The notes beneath the pieces were generated by a model. That model did no database searches, was not told the origin of the DNA, and was given only the letters and a program-made list of their open reading frames with translations. This document shows, piece by piece, positions 34,231 to 47,037 of a stretch of 64,000 nt of DNA. Positions within the stretch are counted from its first letter, which is position 1; every line of letters starts with the position of its first letter. The translations under genes and the position numbers were made by a program. The stretch is from positions 124,001 through 188,000 of the forward strand of contig MCGO01000003.1 of assembly GCA_002104985.1 (NCBI GenBank), written 5' to 3'. The DNA is from Rhizoclosmatium globosum. Its lineage: Eukaryota > Chytridiomycota > Chytridiomycetes > Chytridiales > Chytriomycetaceae.

Positions 34231-37184
34231 GATGTGCCAGTGTCACCAAATCATGAACAACGATGCCCCAGTCGTTGGAGCCGCCAACCCAAACCCAGAG
34301 AGCCCTCGCGAGCTCCTCCCAGCGGCCCTTGTCCCATCCAACTACAACATCCGCATTACCCCATCGCTCGAGACATTCATCTACACCGGTACCGTTGACA
34401 TCACATTCGAAGCTGTTGCCGCCACCAAGCAGGTTGTCTTGAACTCCAAGAACGTTAAGGTCAGCCGAGCACACATCTTGTACTCAAGCGTTCCAGGAGC
34501 TTTCCGCCGCCAGGAAGCTACTGCCATCACATTTGACGAAGACAAGGAAACTGTCACCTATGATTTCTTGGAGGAGATCCCTGCCGGTGCCTTTGGAACC
34601 TTCACCACTGATTTTGAAGGTGTGTGATGTGTCTTGCCTTTCCTCTTGATGCTAAATTTCATCTCTAGGATCCCACAATGACCAAATGGCCGGTTTCTAC
34701 CGTTCCAGCTACATTGAGGAGGTGAGAAACTCGAAGGGTGCAGGTTTCCATTGCCGCAACTAACTTTGCAACATCACATCAGGGTGTTAAGCGATACATG
34801 CTCGCAACTCAGTTTGAGTCAACTGATGCCCGTCAATGTTTCCCATGTTTCGATGAGGTTAGTTTTAGCATCACCAGAACTGGCTTGAATTACTCACCCT
34901 TGTCCACCAGCCTGCATTGAAGACCACCTTTGACGCAACTCTCATTGTGGAGGAAAACTTGGTCGCCCTCTCTAACATGAACGAAATCGCCTGCAACTAC
35001 TTTGAAAAGGATGGAAAGAAGTACAAGGAGGTTCAGTTTGCCACCACCCCTCTGATGTCTACCTACCTCCTCGCCTTCATTGTTGGTGACTTGGAATTCA
35101 TTGAGACTACTGCTACTCCAAAGTTCCCAGTGGGCGCCAAGCCAATCCAAGTCCGCACCTTCACCACCAAGGGTCTTGTTGAGCAGGGTCGATTTGCTCT
35201 TGAGACTGCTGCCCGCACCTTGGAGTTCTTCAGCGAGTACTTCAACGTTGAGTACCCACTTCCAAAGCTTGACCAAGTTGCTGTTCCAGATTTCTCCGCT
35301 GGTGCCATGGAGAACTGGGGACTTGTTACTTACCGTAACGTCTACTTGCTCTGTAACGAGAGCGCCACTGCTAATGCCAAGAAGATGATTGGTTACATTG
35401 TTGGACACGAGTTGGCTCACCAATGGTTCGGTAACTTGGTTACCATGACCTGGTGGAACGACCTTTGGTTGAACGAAGGTTTCGCTACCTTTGTCGGATG
35501 GTTGGCTGCCGACCACTTGTTCCCAGAGTGGAACGTCTGGACTGGTTTCATCACTGGAGAGCTCGGCCAGGCCCTCAACTTGGATGCCTTGAGATCCTCT
35601 CACCCAATCGACGTTGATGTCAAATCTGCCAAGGAGGTTTCCGAAATCTTCGACGCAATTTCTTACTCTAAGGGAGCTTCCGTCATCAGAATGCTCAACG
35701 ACTTCTTGGGTGGTCAGGTCTTCATGGACGGTGTCCGCACTTACCTCCAAGAATTCAAGTACAAGAACACTGTGACTGCTGACTTGTGGAAGCACTTGTC
35801 TGCCTCCTCTGGAAAGGATATTGGCACCTTGATGCACGCTTGGACCAGAGAGATGGGTTACCCTCTCATCACTGTTGAGTCTGAGGTCTATGACGCTGAC
35901 GCCTCCACCTTGACTGTCACTTTGTCTCAGTCTCGGTTCTTGTCCAGTGGTGACTTGACTCCTGAGGAGGACATTGTCAACTGGTGGGTCCCAGTTACTG
36001 TTGTCTCCCACTTGACTGGAAAGAACGATGCCACCAGACACGTCCTCTCTGAGAAGCGCGGAACCATCACCTTCCCATACGATGGCTCCGCTGATGCCTT
36101 CTGGAAGCTCAACTTTGGAGCCTCTGGTTTGTACCGTGTCAAGTACACTGATAGCCAAGTTGCCAACATTTCCAAGATTCTTTTGTCCAACCCAGACGCT
36201 TTCTCAGTTGGAGACAAGATCATGTTCCTTTCTGATGCTTATAAGCTGGCTCAGGCTGGTTTGGGAAGCGTCAGCTCTGCCTTGTTCTTGATCCAGGCTC
36301 TTTCCAACGAAACCGACTACAACGTCTTGCTTGAAATCAGCGGCACCCTTGGTTCCCTCAAGTCATATACTTACTTGGAGCCAGAAAGTGTCAAGGAAGG
36401 TCTCAAGAACCTTGGTCGCTCTGTCTTCTCTCCAAAGGTTGCCACTCTCGGTTTCGAGTTCTCTGAGACTGATGGCTACTTTGACAAGCTTTCTCGTGCC
36501 TTGGTTATTTCTGCTGCTGCTGCTAACGGTGATGTTGCTGTCAAGGCTGAATTGCAGACCCGTTTCGACGCTTTCATCGCTGGTGATGAAAAGGCCTTGC
36601 ACCCTGAGCTCCGCGGAGCCGCATACCGATCTGTTTTGGCTGATGCTACTCCAGAAACTGCTGAGGCCGTCTTTGCCTCCATCTGGGCTATTTACAACAA
36701 CCAGAACGCCACTAGTGCCGAAAGAAACACTGCCTTGGCTTCTATTGGTGCCGTCAACTCCTTCGATATCGTTGACCGCATTTTGAACGTTTACGTCTTG
36801 GACCAGGAAGTTATCAAGGCCCAAGATTTCTTGTCTCCTCTTGTTTCTCTCAGAGACGCCAACAAGTCTCTCAGCATTGTTCGCCCAATGCTCTGGGAGT
36901 GGTTCAAGGCCAACTTTGACAACATGCTTGGAAAGTTCCCAGATGGTCGATTCTTGGGTAACGTCTTGGCTGTTTGTGCTAACGGATCTATTGGTGAGCC
37001 TCTGATTGCCGATGTCCGTGCTTTTGCCACTGGTGAAGGTTTGTCAGCCGATGAGGCCGACAAGAGAAAGAAGACTCTCCTTCCAGCTCAGCGTGCCATC
37101 ACCCAGACTTTGGAGGCTCTGACAACCAAGACTGCTTTCATTAACCGTGAGAAGGACAACTTGGCGGAGTTCTTCTCGGCTTAA
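34231..37184 (+). CDS. M1 zinc aminopeptidase (puromycin-sensitive/Ape2-like)
   Basis: Zinc metallopeptidase that removes N-terminal residues from peptides. Four exons: the first ends at about 34620 (DFEG / GTGTGT). Two small ones code SHNDQMAGFYRSSYIEE and GVKRYMLATQFESTDARQCFPCFDE. The fourth (about 34911-37184) is uninterrupted for over 750 residues. Catalytic features are GAMENWGLVTYR (substrate N-terminus recognition) and HELAHQWFGN followed after 18 residues by the Glu of LWLNEGF, the gluzincin motif; YSKGASVIRML follows. The C-terminal ERAP1-like helical domain is complete. Starts at 34231 (MCQCHQIMNND) or 34252 are both possible; no signal peptide, so cytosolic. Stop is 54 bp from the stop of the convergent LTO1 gene. 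Confidence 0.93.
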
Positions 37185-37208
37185 AGTTAAATCAATTCGT
37201 TTCATTCA

Positions 37209-37214
37209 ATAAAT
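37209..37214 (+). terminator. Poly(A) signal AATAAA after the aminopeptidase gene
   Basis: Canonical AATAAA hexamer 25 nt after the stop codon, inside the short gap to the convergent LTO1 gene. Confidence 0.6.
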
Positions 37215-37238
37215 TACAGCAATTATCGTTTACTCGTT

Positions 37239-37842
37239 TAGAATGAGAAATCAGGTTTGGGTGTTGGTTGTGAATTTGCATCATCATGGGATACTTGCGT
37301 CCCATTCACTTCTTGTGTTCCTGATGTTGGCAAATTTGTCTCTGTCGGTACATTAGTCTCCAGATTGAATTTGAGCTGAGGCATTTTGAGTAACACGGTT
37401 GCGAGAGTGAATTTGCCACGAATCTTCTCCAGAAGCGGTACAATATCCGCTGCATGATCGTTGGTATGCGGAAATAATTCACATAGAGTTTTTGTAGATT
37501 CCAGGACTTTGGCAGCTCTGTGAGCATGTTAGAAATGGCATGGTAGGCCTGCTAATATCATCAGATTCACCTTGAATGCACAACCACGCCCACAGCCTCC
37601 GGTTGACTTGCTAAGCTTTCCAATAGTTCTTGACAGACACCAAGGTAGTATCCAACCTCCCTTGCTGTCTTTATGGCGATACGTTGACCTAAATCACGGC
37701 CCTCTTCTAAACCCAATGCGAGGCCGTCTCGCAAGCCATCGTCATATCCTGACTGCTCGAGCATTGTTTCGAGGTGCAGGAGACTGTCCATTGCAGTCGT
37801 CAAGTCGGCTGTTGGTGTTTCGGCTGTCGTAATGTTTGACAT
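37239..37842 (-). CDS. LTO1: LTO1 (ORAOV1-like) deca-GX3 protein
   Basis: Lto1 with Yae1 is the adaptor that brings the cytosolic Fe-S assembly machinery to the ribosome recycling factor Rli1/ABCE1. The first exon (37842 to about 37572) carries the hallmark glycine-spaced motif GYDDGLRDGLALGLEEGRDLG followed by REVGYYLGVCQELL. An in-phase intron (GTGAAT...CTCACAG) leads to exon 2, RAAKVLESTKTLCELFP... FTLATVLLKMPQLKF, ending PKPDFSF. Yeast Lto1 ends in a functional Trp. Here the last residues are FSF, close to the aromatic C-terminal tripeptide used by CIA clients but without Trp. Length (about 180 residues) fits the family. Single clean frame. Confidence 0.85.
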
Positions 37843-38105
37843 CTGATTTGAATTCAATAGAAAAAAGAAAGAAGGAATACGTCCATGCCAGCATAGAGCC
37901 GAATAGTTAGAGAAGAGTAGAGAATAGTTATCATTCAGTGGAGCATAGCGAGAAGTCAACCTCATCGCCACCTTTTATAGAACCAAGTTATAGTATGTAG
38001 TTTAGAATGACATCTTTATTGTACTTGGATAAATGAGAAAGAAACGAGGGGAATATGAGTTGTTAAATGGCGAGCAATCAACCGCTGACACCTTCTTCAG
38101 GCAAT

Positions 38106-38384
38106 TTAAGCGGATGGCTGGCAGTTGAACCACTTCTTTGGGTACTCTGGTGGGGCAACACATGTCAAACCGGCGCCACAGATAGTTGGGTTGACGCTGA
38201 ATTGGTTGCAGAGGTCTCCGAGTTTGCCTGGTGGAGCCAACTCCATACAGAAGCCAGAGGCACAGAAGTAGCCAGCTGGGCAAGGGGTGATGGACTTGGT
38301 CTCGGCATCGTATGGGCAACGAGGAGCGTCACTGACGGGGGCTGCGAGGGCAGTGGCAGCGAAGGCGAGGATGGCCAACTTCAT
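38106..38384 (-). CDS. Small secreted cysteine-rich protein
   Basis: A 92-residue protein. The start at 38384 gives a good signal peptide (MKLAILAFAATALAAPVSDA). The mature part has eight cysteines: RCPYD, TPCPAGYFC, GFCMEL, DLCNQF, TICGAGLTC and FNCQPSA. The spacing recalls disulfide-rich small secreted fungal proteins and colipase/Dickkopf-type folds, but no family can be fixed. No GPI tail. Single exon. Likely extracellular; role unknown. Confidence 0.65.
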   Translation of the reverse strand: MKLAILAFAATALAAPVSDAPRCPYDAETKSITPCPAGYFCASGFCMELAPPGKLGDLCNQFSVNPTICGAGLTCVAPPEYPKKWFNCQPSA

Positions 38385-38651
38385 TTTGGAGATGATTTTG
38401 GGGCGTCTGCCCAATCATCAATCATGGTCATTTCGTTGATGCTGTATGCCTTATGCCTTATGTCGTATGTCTAATTATTCGTACGTGTTGAAAAAGTTAT
38501 GGTTAGAATCGAATACCGCACCTTCGTCCAATTGCTGTTTCAAGTTAATACAAAGGTAATCAATGAGAGAGAGGAGGAGAACCAACAATCAATCTCTAAA
38601 TGAAATAACTTTATAGATTCTAAGAAGGAAGGAAATAGAAGAGGAATCAAA

Positions 38652-39146
38652 TCATACAAGAATGTAGGTCAACAAGTTGAGCGCCAAGAACGAGAATAAC
38701 GAACCGTTCTTCGTCAAGGCAGAGTTTTTAATGTTAGTCTTTGCATTTTGTACACCAGCAGCGATGTTTTGAAACTGTACACAACCGACTGGCGTGACTT
38801 GCAATACAGAAACAGCGATCTTGACGTCAGATTCAATGCAAGCGACAGTAATACACTGACCCAAAGTTGGAATAACCAAATCATGATTTGCGCAAATACT
38901 CTCAAAGAATTCAAGTGACAAGTATGTCTGCGGCGCCGAAGACATTATACATCCAACAGAACAAGCGGGAAGGTGAGTCGACGCTTCGATCAGCGTTGCA
39001 ACAACTTGAGCTGGAGTTGTAGCGTTTTTGAGTTGCATAGAAGCGGTTCCATAAGACCATGGTCGTTGTGGGACAAATGAGGTCACAGAAGCAGTGTTTT
39101 GGACTCGGGACGGAACAACTGAAGTTGCTGTAACCATTGACGTCAT
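38652..39146 (-). CDS. CFEM-like six-Cys protein, single exon, hydrophobic tail
   Basis: The start at 39146 (MTSMVTATSVVPSRVQN) gives about 80 Ser/Thr/Val-rich residues and then the module LPACSVGC, FESIC, LGQCITVAC, TPVGC. Spacing is C-x3-C-x18-C-x12-C-x4-C-x18-C. The C-terminus GSLFSFLALNLLTYILV is hydrophobic and GPI-like. No intron and no signal peptide. Closest in sequence to the two-module gene at 41008 (shared CIMSSAP/CFQSSVP and VLQVTPVGC/VLNIQPLAC patterns). Confidence 0.7.
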   Translation of the reverse strand: MTSMVTATSVVPSRVQNTASVTSFVPQRPWSYGTASMQLKNATTPAQVVATLIEASTHLPACSVGCIMSSAPQTYLSLEFFESICANHDLVIPTLGQCITVACIESDVKIAVSVLQVTPVGCVQFQNIAAGVQNAKTNIKNSALTKNGSLFSFLALNLLTYILV

Positions 39147-39546
39147 TTTCAGCTGAATTTTGATTCCAATATGATCATGGAGTATGGCTAGATGCTTGTG
39201 TGTTGCTACTGACCTGTTGATATTTTTCAACCAATCATTTTCAAGCAAGCAATTAATTTTAATGGTAATTCTGTCAATAATATCAGCCAAGCTCCGCAAT
39301 TATTATAATATTTTGCCGAAGTATTATCTGACAGCTACTGATGTTGTAACGTTTAACAGTCACTCTTGCAGTGCCACATTCCTTTCTCGAAACACTGATT
39401 TGGTAATTCAGTATTAATAAGAAGCAAGCAAATCACAAATATGTCAAATATGTTTTGTATTTGAAGATGTATTCTTCATTTCTCCACACAACATCAATAC
39501 ACAAATCCCCCTCCTAAATTATTATAAAGCGGCGTTTACAAGCAAT

Positions 39547-40094
39547 TTAGGCCTTGATGGCGTACTTTCTCTGTGGGAAGTGGATGGCCTTCTTGGTAGC
39601 CTTGACAGTCTTCTTGGCAGCCTCGAACTTGGTCAATCTACGACGGATGGCACGGGTCTTCTTGACACGGAGGTCAAGTGGGGCGTACTTCTCTCCCTTG
39701 AAGCGGAGACGGAGCTGGTCACGCTGGATCTGGCTGATGACGGTGTTGACACGGGCAATAGACTTGCGGACAGAGGTGCTGGTTTTTGGAGAATATGATT
39801 AGCATTCTTGAATGTAACGATCATAGTGTTTGGAGTTTGCGAGTTCCTTTTCAGTCAGAATCCAGGTCTATTCATTCTATCTCAAACATCCAGATCCATT
39901 TTGTGACAGGATTGCATTGCTAGGGTTTCGCCCCACACTACTCACATCTTTGGAACAGAGTTTTGCTGCTGCTGGTTGTTGTTGTTGGAGGAAGAGTGTT
40001 GCTTGACACGGAGCTGGGCAAGCTCGTGCTTAAGGTCGTCGAGGTCCTTAACCAACTCAGCACGGGACTTGGTGCGCAATTCGTAAGCCTTAAC
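39547..40094 (-). CDS. RPL35: 60S ribosomal protein L35 (uL29) with a Ser/Asn/Gln insert
   Basis: uL29 sits at the polypeptide exit tunnel of the large subunit. Exon A (40094-39946) begins [20 protein letters not shown] and ends NSVPK. An intron (GTGAGT...AACCAG, 39945-39779) leads to exon B (39778-39547), [38 protein letters not shown], ending [10 protein letters not shown], all diagnostic. Between the two halves is a run [11 protein letters not shown] where yeast has a short Ser/Pro linker. The initiator Met must be in an upstream exon, because the sequence before VKAY is an acceptor (TTCAAATAG). Candidate ATG-only exons lie at 40302-40304 and about 40461. Spliced length about 127 residues. 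Confidence 0.9.
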
Positions 40095-41007
40095 CTATTT
40101 GAAGAAGCTGAGAGTTAGCAAGCGGTTCGGTTTCTGACGCAGGTTGTAGGTTCGAAGTGATCGTTATGGTGGCCAAAGACCCTTCGTCATACGATTTCGA
40201 GAGACTACGGAACGATGTATCCAATTGACTCATGATCCTGTCCTTTTAGTTCCACAGAGACAGTCCAGTATTTGAGGGTGTATCAACATGGGTGTCATAA
40301 CCATGTCGTTGTGGCATCTCCATCACAGTACTTCCTCTCCATCAACACCTCCCGTTAACACTGTTCAACACAATATCTGATGCTGCTTCATAGGCTGAAC
40401 GTGTAATCTGATGCGGATTATGGCGTGGTGGGACGGGATGGAGGTCGGGCATGTGTGTACCATTTTTGTTGTTTCGTGTGAGGTGAAAATTGAACACAGA
40501 ACACCCAAACAAACCCAACAACATCAGCGATATAGAACTACAACTGGATTTAGAGGAAAGATAACGGAGAGGCAGGAAATCTGTAAAGAGGTATTATGTA
40601 GCTATTTGCCATAATTTTTAGATAATATATGGCAGTCTTGTCGCTGAGGGTATACGTTTATTAGGCTGTAGATTAGTTGACATCAAAGACTGGATTCCTA
40701 TACGGGTGTTTCTGCTTGGATTGTATGCAAGCAGCTTCTTGTTCTCGCTTCAAGACTTGAACCAACATGAATACATAATCATATTTCAACGGGTGTTTTT
40801 ACTCAACAGACTTCTTGAACGGACATGGTTTTGGTGAAATTTCAACGGGTTTTTATGGCCACTTCTTCAGGCATCAACGGCAAAGTTTTCGCTGAACCAA
40901 ACGTGCCGCCCCCTTCATTCCCAAAAATATATAAAAACAACGATTATTCTCGCTCATAATCATTACTAGCCCTTAATTGAAACCCAACGCCCCTTCAACT
41001 TCCAAGA
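40095..41007. other. Upstream region of RPL35 and of the two-module CFEM-like gene
   Basis: About 900 bases without a confirmed ORF. It should contain the first intron and leader exon of RPL35 and its promoter, then the promoter of the gene at 41008. No RNA gene was recognised, although ribosomal-protein introns often host snoRNAs. Confidence 0.4.
40928..40937 (+). promoter_or_regulatory. TATA-like element
   Basis: TATATAAAAA lies 80 nt upstream of the ATG at 41008 and is followed by an AT-rich leader, consistent with a TATA-type core promoter for the CFEM-like gene. Confidence 0.5.
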
Positions 41008-41685
41008 ATGACTTCCTCCTTCAACTTTACAACCTCAGTCGGTCAAATCTTGGCCACCACCAACACGACTCAAGTCTTTTCCATTCTGATTGACGCCACT
41101 GCATTCCTTCCCGAGTGCACGATTCCATGTTTCCAGTCCTCAGTTCCAGACATCGCGCTCGACCACCCAGAGGCGTTCTTCCTCCACATTTGTGCCAATG
41201 GAGAATCTGTCGCACCTGTTATTGGATCCTGCATCAACAAGGCATGTCCAGCCGCCGATCTGGATTCCATTGCTCAAGTTCTCAACATTCAGCCTTTGGC
41301 TTGCCTCCAGTTACAGACTTTGGCAGAGAGCGCAGCCTCTGACAATTGGACTGTCAGTAACGCCGCCATTGATATTTCTTTCGCCAAAAGTGTCAAAGAC
41401 TTGACTTATGTTCTCAACAATGCCCAGGCACAACTTCCAGCATGTGCAACCAAGTGCATGGAATCTAGTGTTCCAACTGGCATTTATGGCAACCCCTTGA
41501 ACGCTACGTATTTCGAATATGCTTGCAAGAATGTCAACACGATCGTTCCCAAAATCGAGGATTGCATTACAACTGGCTGTAATGCTACCGTATTGGATAC
41601 CGTTGCAGGAGTTTTGAATTTGCAGCCGTTGGGTTGTGCTCAGCTTGAAAACTTGAGCGTACGTGCTGCTACAACGACAGCGTAA
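41008..41685 (+). CDS. Two-module CFEM-like six-Cys protein without GPI tail
   Basis: Single clean 225-residue frame, MTSSFNFTTSVGQILATTN. Two direct modules: LPECTIPC...ICANGESV...SCINKACP...PLACLQLQ and LPACATKC...ACKNVNTIV...DCITTGCN...PLGCAQLE. Both have spacing C-x3-C-x20/22-C-x12-C-x4-C-x18-C. Unlike its relatives it ends soon after the second module, without a hydrophobic tail, and has no signal peptide. It is one of the few clean frames in this family, so the absence of both sorting signals is not due to a frame error. Function unknown. Confidence 0.75.
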   Translation: MTSSFNFTTSVGQILATTNTTQVFSILIDATAFLPECTIPCFQSSVPDIALDHPEAFFLHICANGESVAPVIGSCINKACPAADLDSIAQVLNIQPLACLQLQTLAESAASDNWTVSNAAIDISFAKSVKDLTYVLNNAQAQLPACATKCMESSVPTGIYGNPLNATYFEYACKNVNTIVPKIEDCITTGCNATVLDTVAGVLNLQPLGCAQLENLSVRAATTTA

Positions 41686-41742
41686 ATTTCGGTTGGAATT
41701 GGAGTTGATTCGTTCATAATTCCTCTTTCTCTCCTTCATTTG

Positions 41743-41748
41743 AATAAA
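41743..41748 (+). terminator. Poly(A) signal AATAAA
   Basis: AATAAA hexamer 57 nt after the stop of the two-module CFEM-like gene. Confidence 0.5.
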
Positions 41749-41832
41749 TCTGATTTCCTTCCTACACCCTTTACTTAATGACTTAATTCTTGGAGTGTGT
41801 GCGCAGTCCAAAAGAAACCACCACCCAAAAAG

Positions 41833-44608
<2,776 letters not shown>

Positions 44609-44754
44609 GAGTGGTTCAGTGGGAATGATTATGGAGTGTGTTTGTTTATTTCGCATCTTTTCCTTTCTTATCGACGCTTAACCATTAAATGCAAAACTGT
44701 GAGTTCAGAGAATATTGTTGCCCCCATTTCAGAAGATTCAAAAAACCTTCAAAG

Positions 44755-45763
44755 ATGCCAGGCCACACACCCATCCTTGAATGTACCAAGAAGATCGATA
44801 TTCCAGTAACATACACTGAGGAGCAGCTCTCTCAAGTCAAAGCCTCCATGCGCAAGTTCCATCCATCATTGCATCTCTTGAAGGCGGCGTCACTCCCGAA
44901 GAGACCCAAGTCCTCACCGCCTGGGCCTCCGAATCCGAATGCAACCGATACATGCGTGCAGCGAAATGGAAGCCAGACGACGCCAAAACCCGTCTCCAAT
45001 CAACGCTCCAATGGCGCAAAGAGTACCGACCTGACTTGATCAGCGCCGACGAAGTCGAACCAGAAGCCGTGACTGGAAAGCAGTTCTTGACGGGCTTTGA
45101 CAAGGTTGGACAGCCGTTGTTGTTTATGGTTCCTGGCAAGGAGAACACAAAGACGTACGATAGACAGATTCGGTTTACTGTTTATTTATTGGAGAAGGCT
45201 GTTAAGCTTATGCCTGCTGGAGTTGAGAAGGTGTGTGTTGATTGAGCAGTGGTTTGTCAAACAGTGGATTGAATCTCATAATGATGGCATTGGCAGGTGG
45301 ACATCATCGTCGATTTCGAGACCCTCAATATGTTTAACGCCGTGCCTATGAGTGTTTCTATGAAGTTCCTCAATGTGTTTGCGTGAGTGGACTGTCTGAT
45401 CAAGTGTCAAACAAGCTTTACTAATGCAACCCTACTAGAAACCACTACCCAGAACGACTCGGTAAATGTATCATGGTCAATCCTTCCTGGTACCTGTCCG
45501 TGTTCTTCAAGCTCATTTCGCCATTCCTCGATCCTGTCACCAAGGCCAAGATTTACTTTTGCAAGGTGGATAGAAGCGGTAAGACTGTTGCTTCTGTTAC
45601 AGAAAATGCGGCTGCTTCAAACGAGAGTGGAGAGGGTACTGGAGGATGGGTCAATTCGATGCAAGAGTTGGCTGCTGCTGAACAGCTTCCGATAGAGTTT
45701 GGAGGGACATTTGACTTTGAGTATTCGCACAGCGAGTACTGGCCTGCATTGAAGAAAGTGTAG
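44755..45763 (+). CDS. Sec14/CRAL-TRIO lipid-transfer protein 1
   Basis: Lipid-binding protein of the Sec14 superfamily; such proteins exchange phosphatidylinositol and other lipids between membranes. It starts MPGHTPILECTKKIDIP, shared with paralog 4. The CRAL-TRIO N-helix block is CNRYMRAAKWKPDDAKTRL and the lipid pocket region is TGFDKVGQPLLFMVPGKEN... IIVDFETLNMFNAVPMS... NHYPERLGKCIMVNPSWYLS, then ISPFLDPVTKAKIYF and a C-terminus LPIEFGGTFDFEYSHSEYWP. Introns after GVEK and after NVFA. One base appears missing at about 44855, before VPSIIASLEGG. First of four tandem paralogs. Confidence 0.82.
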
Positions 45764-45772
45764 ATTTCGCTT

Positions 45773-46851
45773 ATGGAAGGGACAATAAAAGAGCTTGTGC
45801 CAAAAAACACGTTTCCAATGGCAGTGACCACACCCACCCTCACGCCGCCGCCCAATTACAAGCCCGCGTCCTCCGAAGCACCAAGCCTAACAGACGAGCA
45901 ACAAGCCGTCGTGTCCACCGTCGCCGCGGCCGTCGACGCCCTGATCGCCTCAACAACGCCCGACGCCGACGCCCAAGCCCGCCTCCGCACCTTCGCTTCT
46001 TCGGCGACAATCCGCCGATTCTGCGTCGCGGCAAAGTTCGACGCCGCCGCCGCCGAAGCAAAACTCGGCGCAACGTTCAAGTGGCGCATCGACTTTGGCG
46101 CCGACTTGATCGATCCCGCCGAAGTCGAACCCGAGGCCACGTGCGGAAAAGGGTTCGTGTGCGGCTTCTCGGTCGACGCTGATCCCGTCGTGTATGCGTC
46201 ACTCGGCTCGATGACACAAAGACCTGGGACAGGGCTCTCCGCTTCGCCGTCTATTCGATCGAGAAGGCGATTGCGATTGCGGAACGGAATGGCCGTGAAA
46301 AGATTTGCATCTTGTTGGATAATGAGGGCGTTGGGTTTTGGAACTGTCCACCTGTTTCATTCATTACGAGCTTTGTATCAATTGCTGAGAAGCACTACCC
46401 TGAGCGATTGGCTATTGCGATCGTTGCGAATCCATCTTTCTTCATCTGGGGAATCTATAATATTGTGGCACCGTTTGTGGACCCTGTTGTCAAGTCCAAG
46501 ATCTATTTCGTAAACACAACTAAGAAGGTCGAGGAGGTAGTTGTTGCGAAAGAAGAGCCCACTCAAGCTGCCGCAACTACCTCTGCTGGCACATGGGGCT
46601 TTGGTGGGATGGCTTCAGCCCTGGGTGGAATAACTGGGATAGCTTCTGCTCTCGTTGGTGGAAGTTCAAACAACAATAGCAGTAATAGTGACACTGAAAC
46701 ACATGATAACACTGAGAATACTGCTGGAACTGGTGGATGGACGACTCTCACTAAATTGATTCCTGCTGATCAATTACCAACAATGTTTGGGGGTGACTTT
46801 GACTTTGTGTACGATCACGAAGTATACTGGAAAGCTATCACATCAGTGTAA
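45773..46851 (+). CDS. Sec14/CRAL-TRIO lipid-transfer protein 2
   Basis: Same fold as its neighbours, intronless. Starts at 45773 (MEGTIKEL) or at 45818 (MAVTTPTLTPPPNYKP), the latter resembling the starts of the paralogs. The two possible starts lie only 9 and 54 bp after the stop codon of paralog 1. Signatures are CVAAKFDAAAAEAKL, FGADLIDPAEVEPEA, LLDNEGVGFWNCPPVSF, EKHYPERLAIAIVANPSFFI, APFVDPVVKSKIYFVN and LPTMFGGDFDFVYDHEVYW. An inserted Gly/Ala/Ser/Asn-rich loop (about 46560-46720) is unique to this copy. High local GC at 45840-46150. One-base break at about 46208. Confidence 0.82.
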
Positions 46852-46875
46852 CTCAGTTTAACATATAAAGTCTTC

Positions 46876-46881
46876 AATAAA
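46876..46881 (+). terminator. Poly(A) signal AATAAA
   Basis: AATAAA hexamer 24 nt after the stop of Sec14-like gene 2. Confidence 0.5.
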
Positions 46882-47037
46882 ATCGGGTAATAGCTATCTA
46901 ATTTGTGTTTTTCGCATTGTCGCTACCCCTCCGATCTCTGCACTGCCATTCACTCTCTAGCTAACTTCAGAACACACATATTTTAATAACTTTCGCAAGT
47001 GCCTTTTTTTGTTTCCCGCCAAAAGTCAATCAACCAA

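Noticed and set aside
34890..36158. 422-residue open frame on the minus strand
   Set aside because: Exactly antisense to the M1 aminopeptidase, whose motifs and codon use are clear. The long frame is a shadow of a GC3-biased coding strand.
38067..38474. 135-residue + strand frame over the small secreted protein
   Set aside because: Antisense to a protein with a signal peptide and eight spaced Cys; has no features of its own.
40140..40170. Possible tRNA B-box (GGTTCGAAG...)
   Set aside because: No matching A-box, acceptor stem or cloverleaf could be formed around it.
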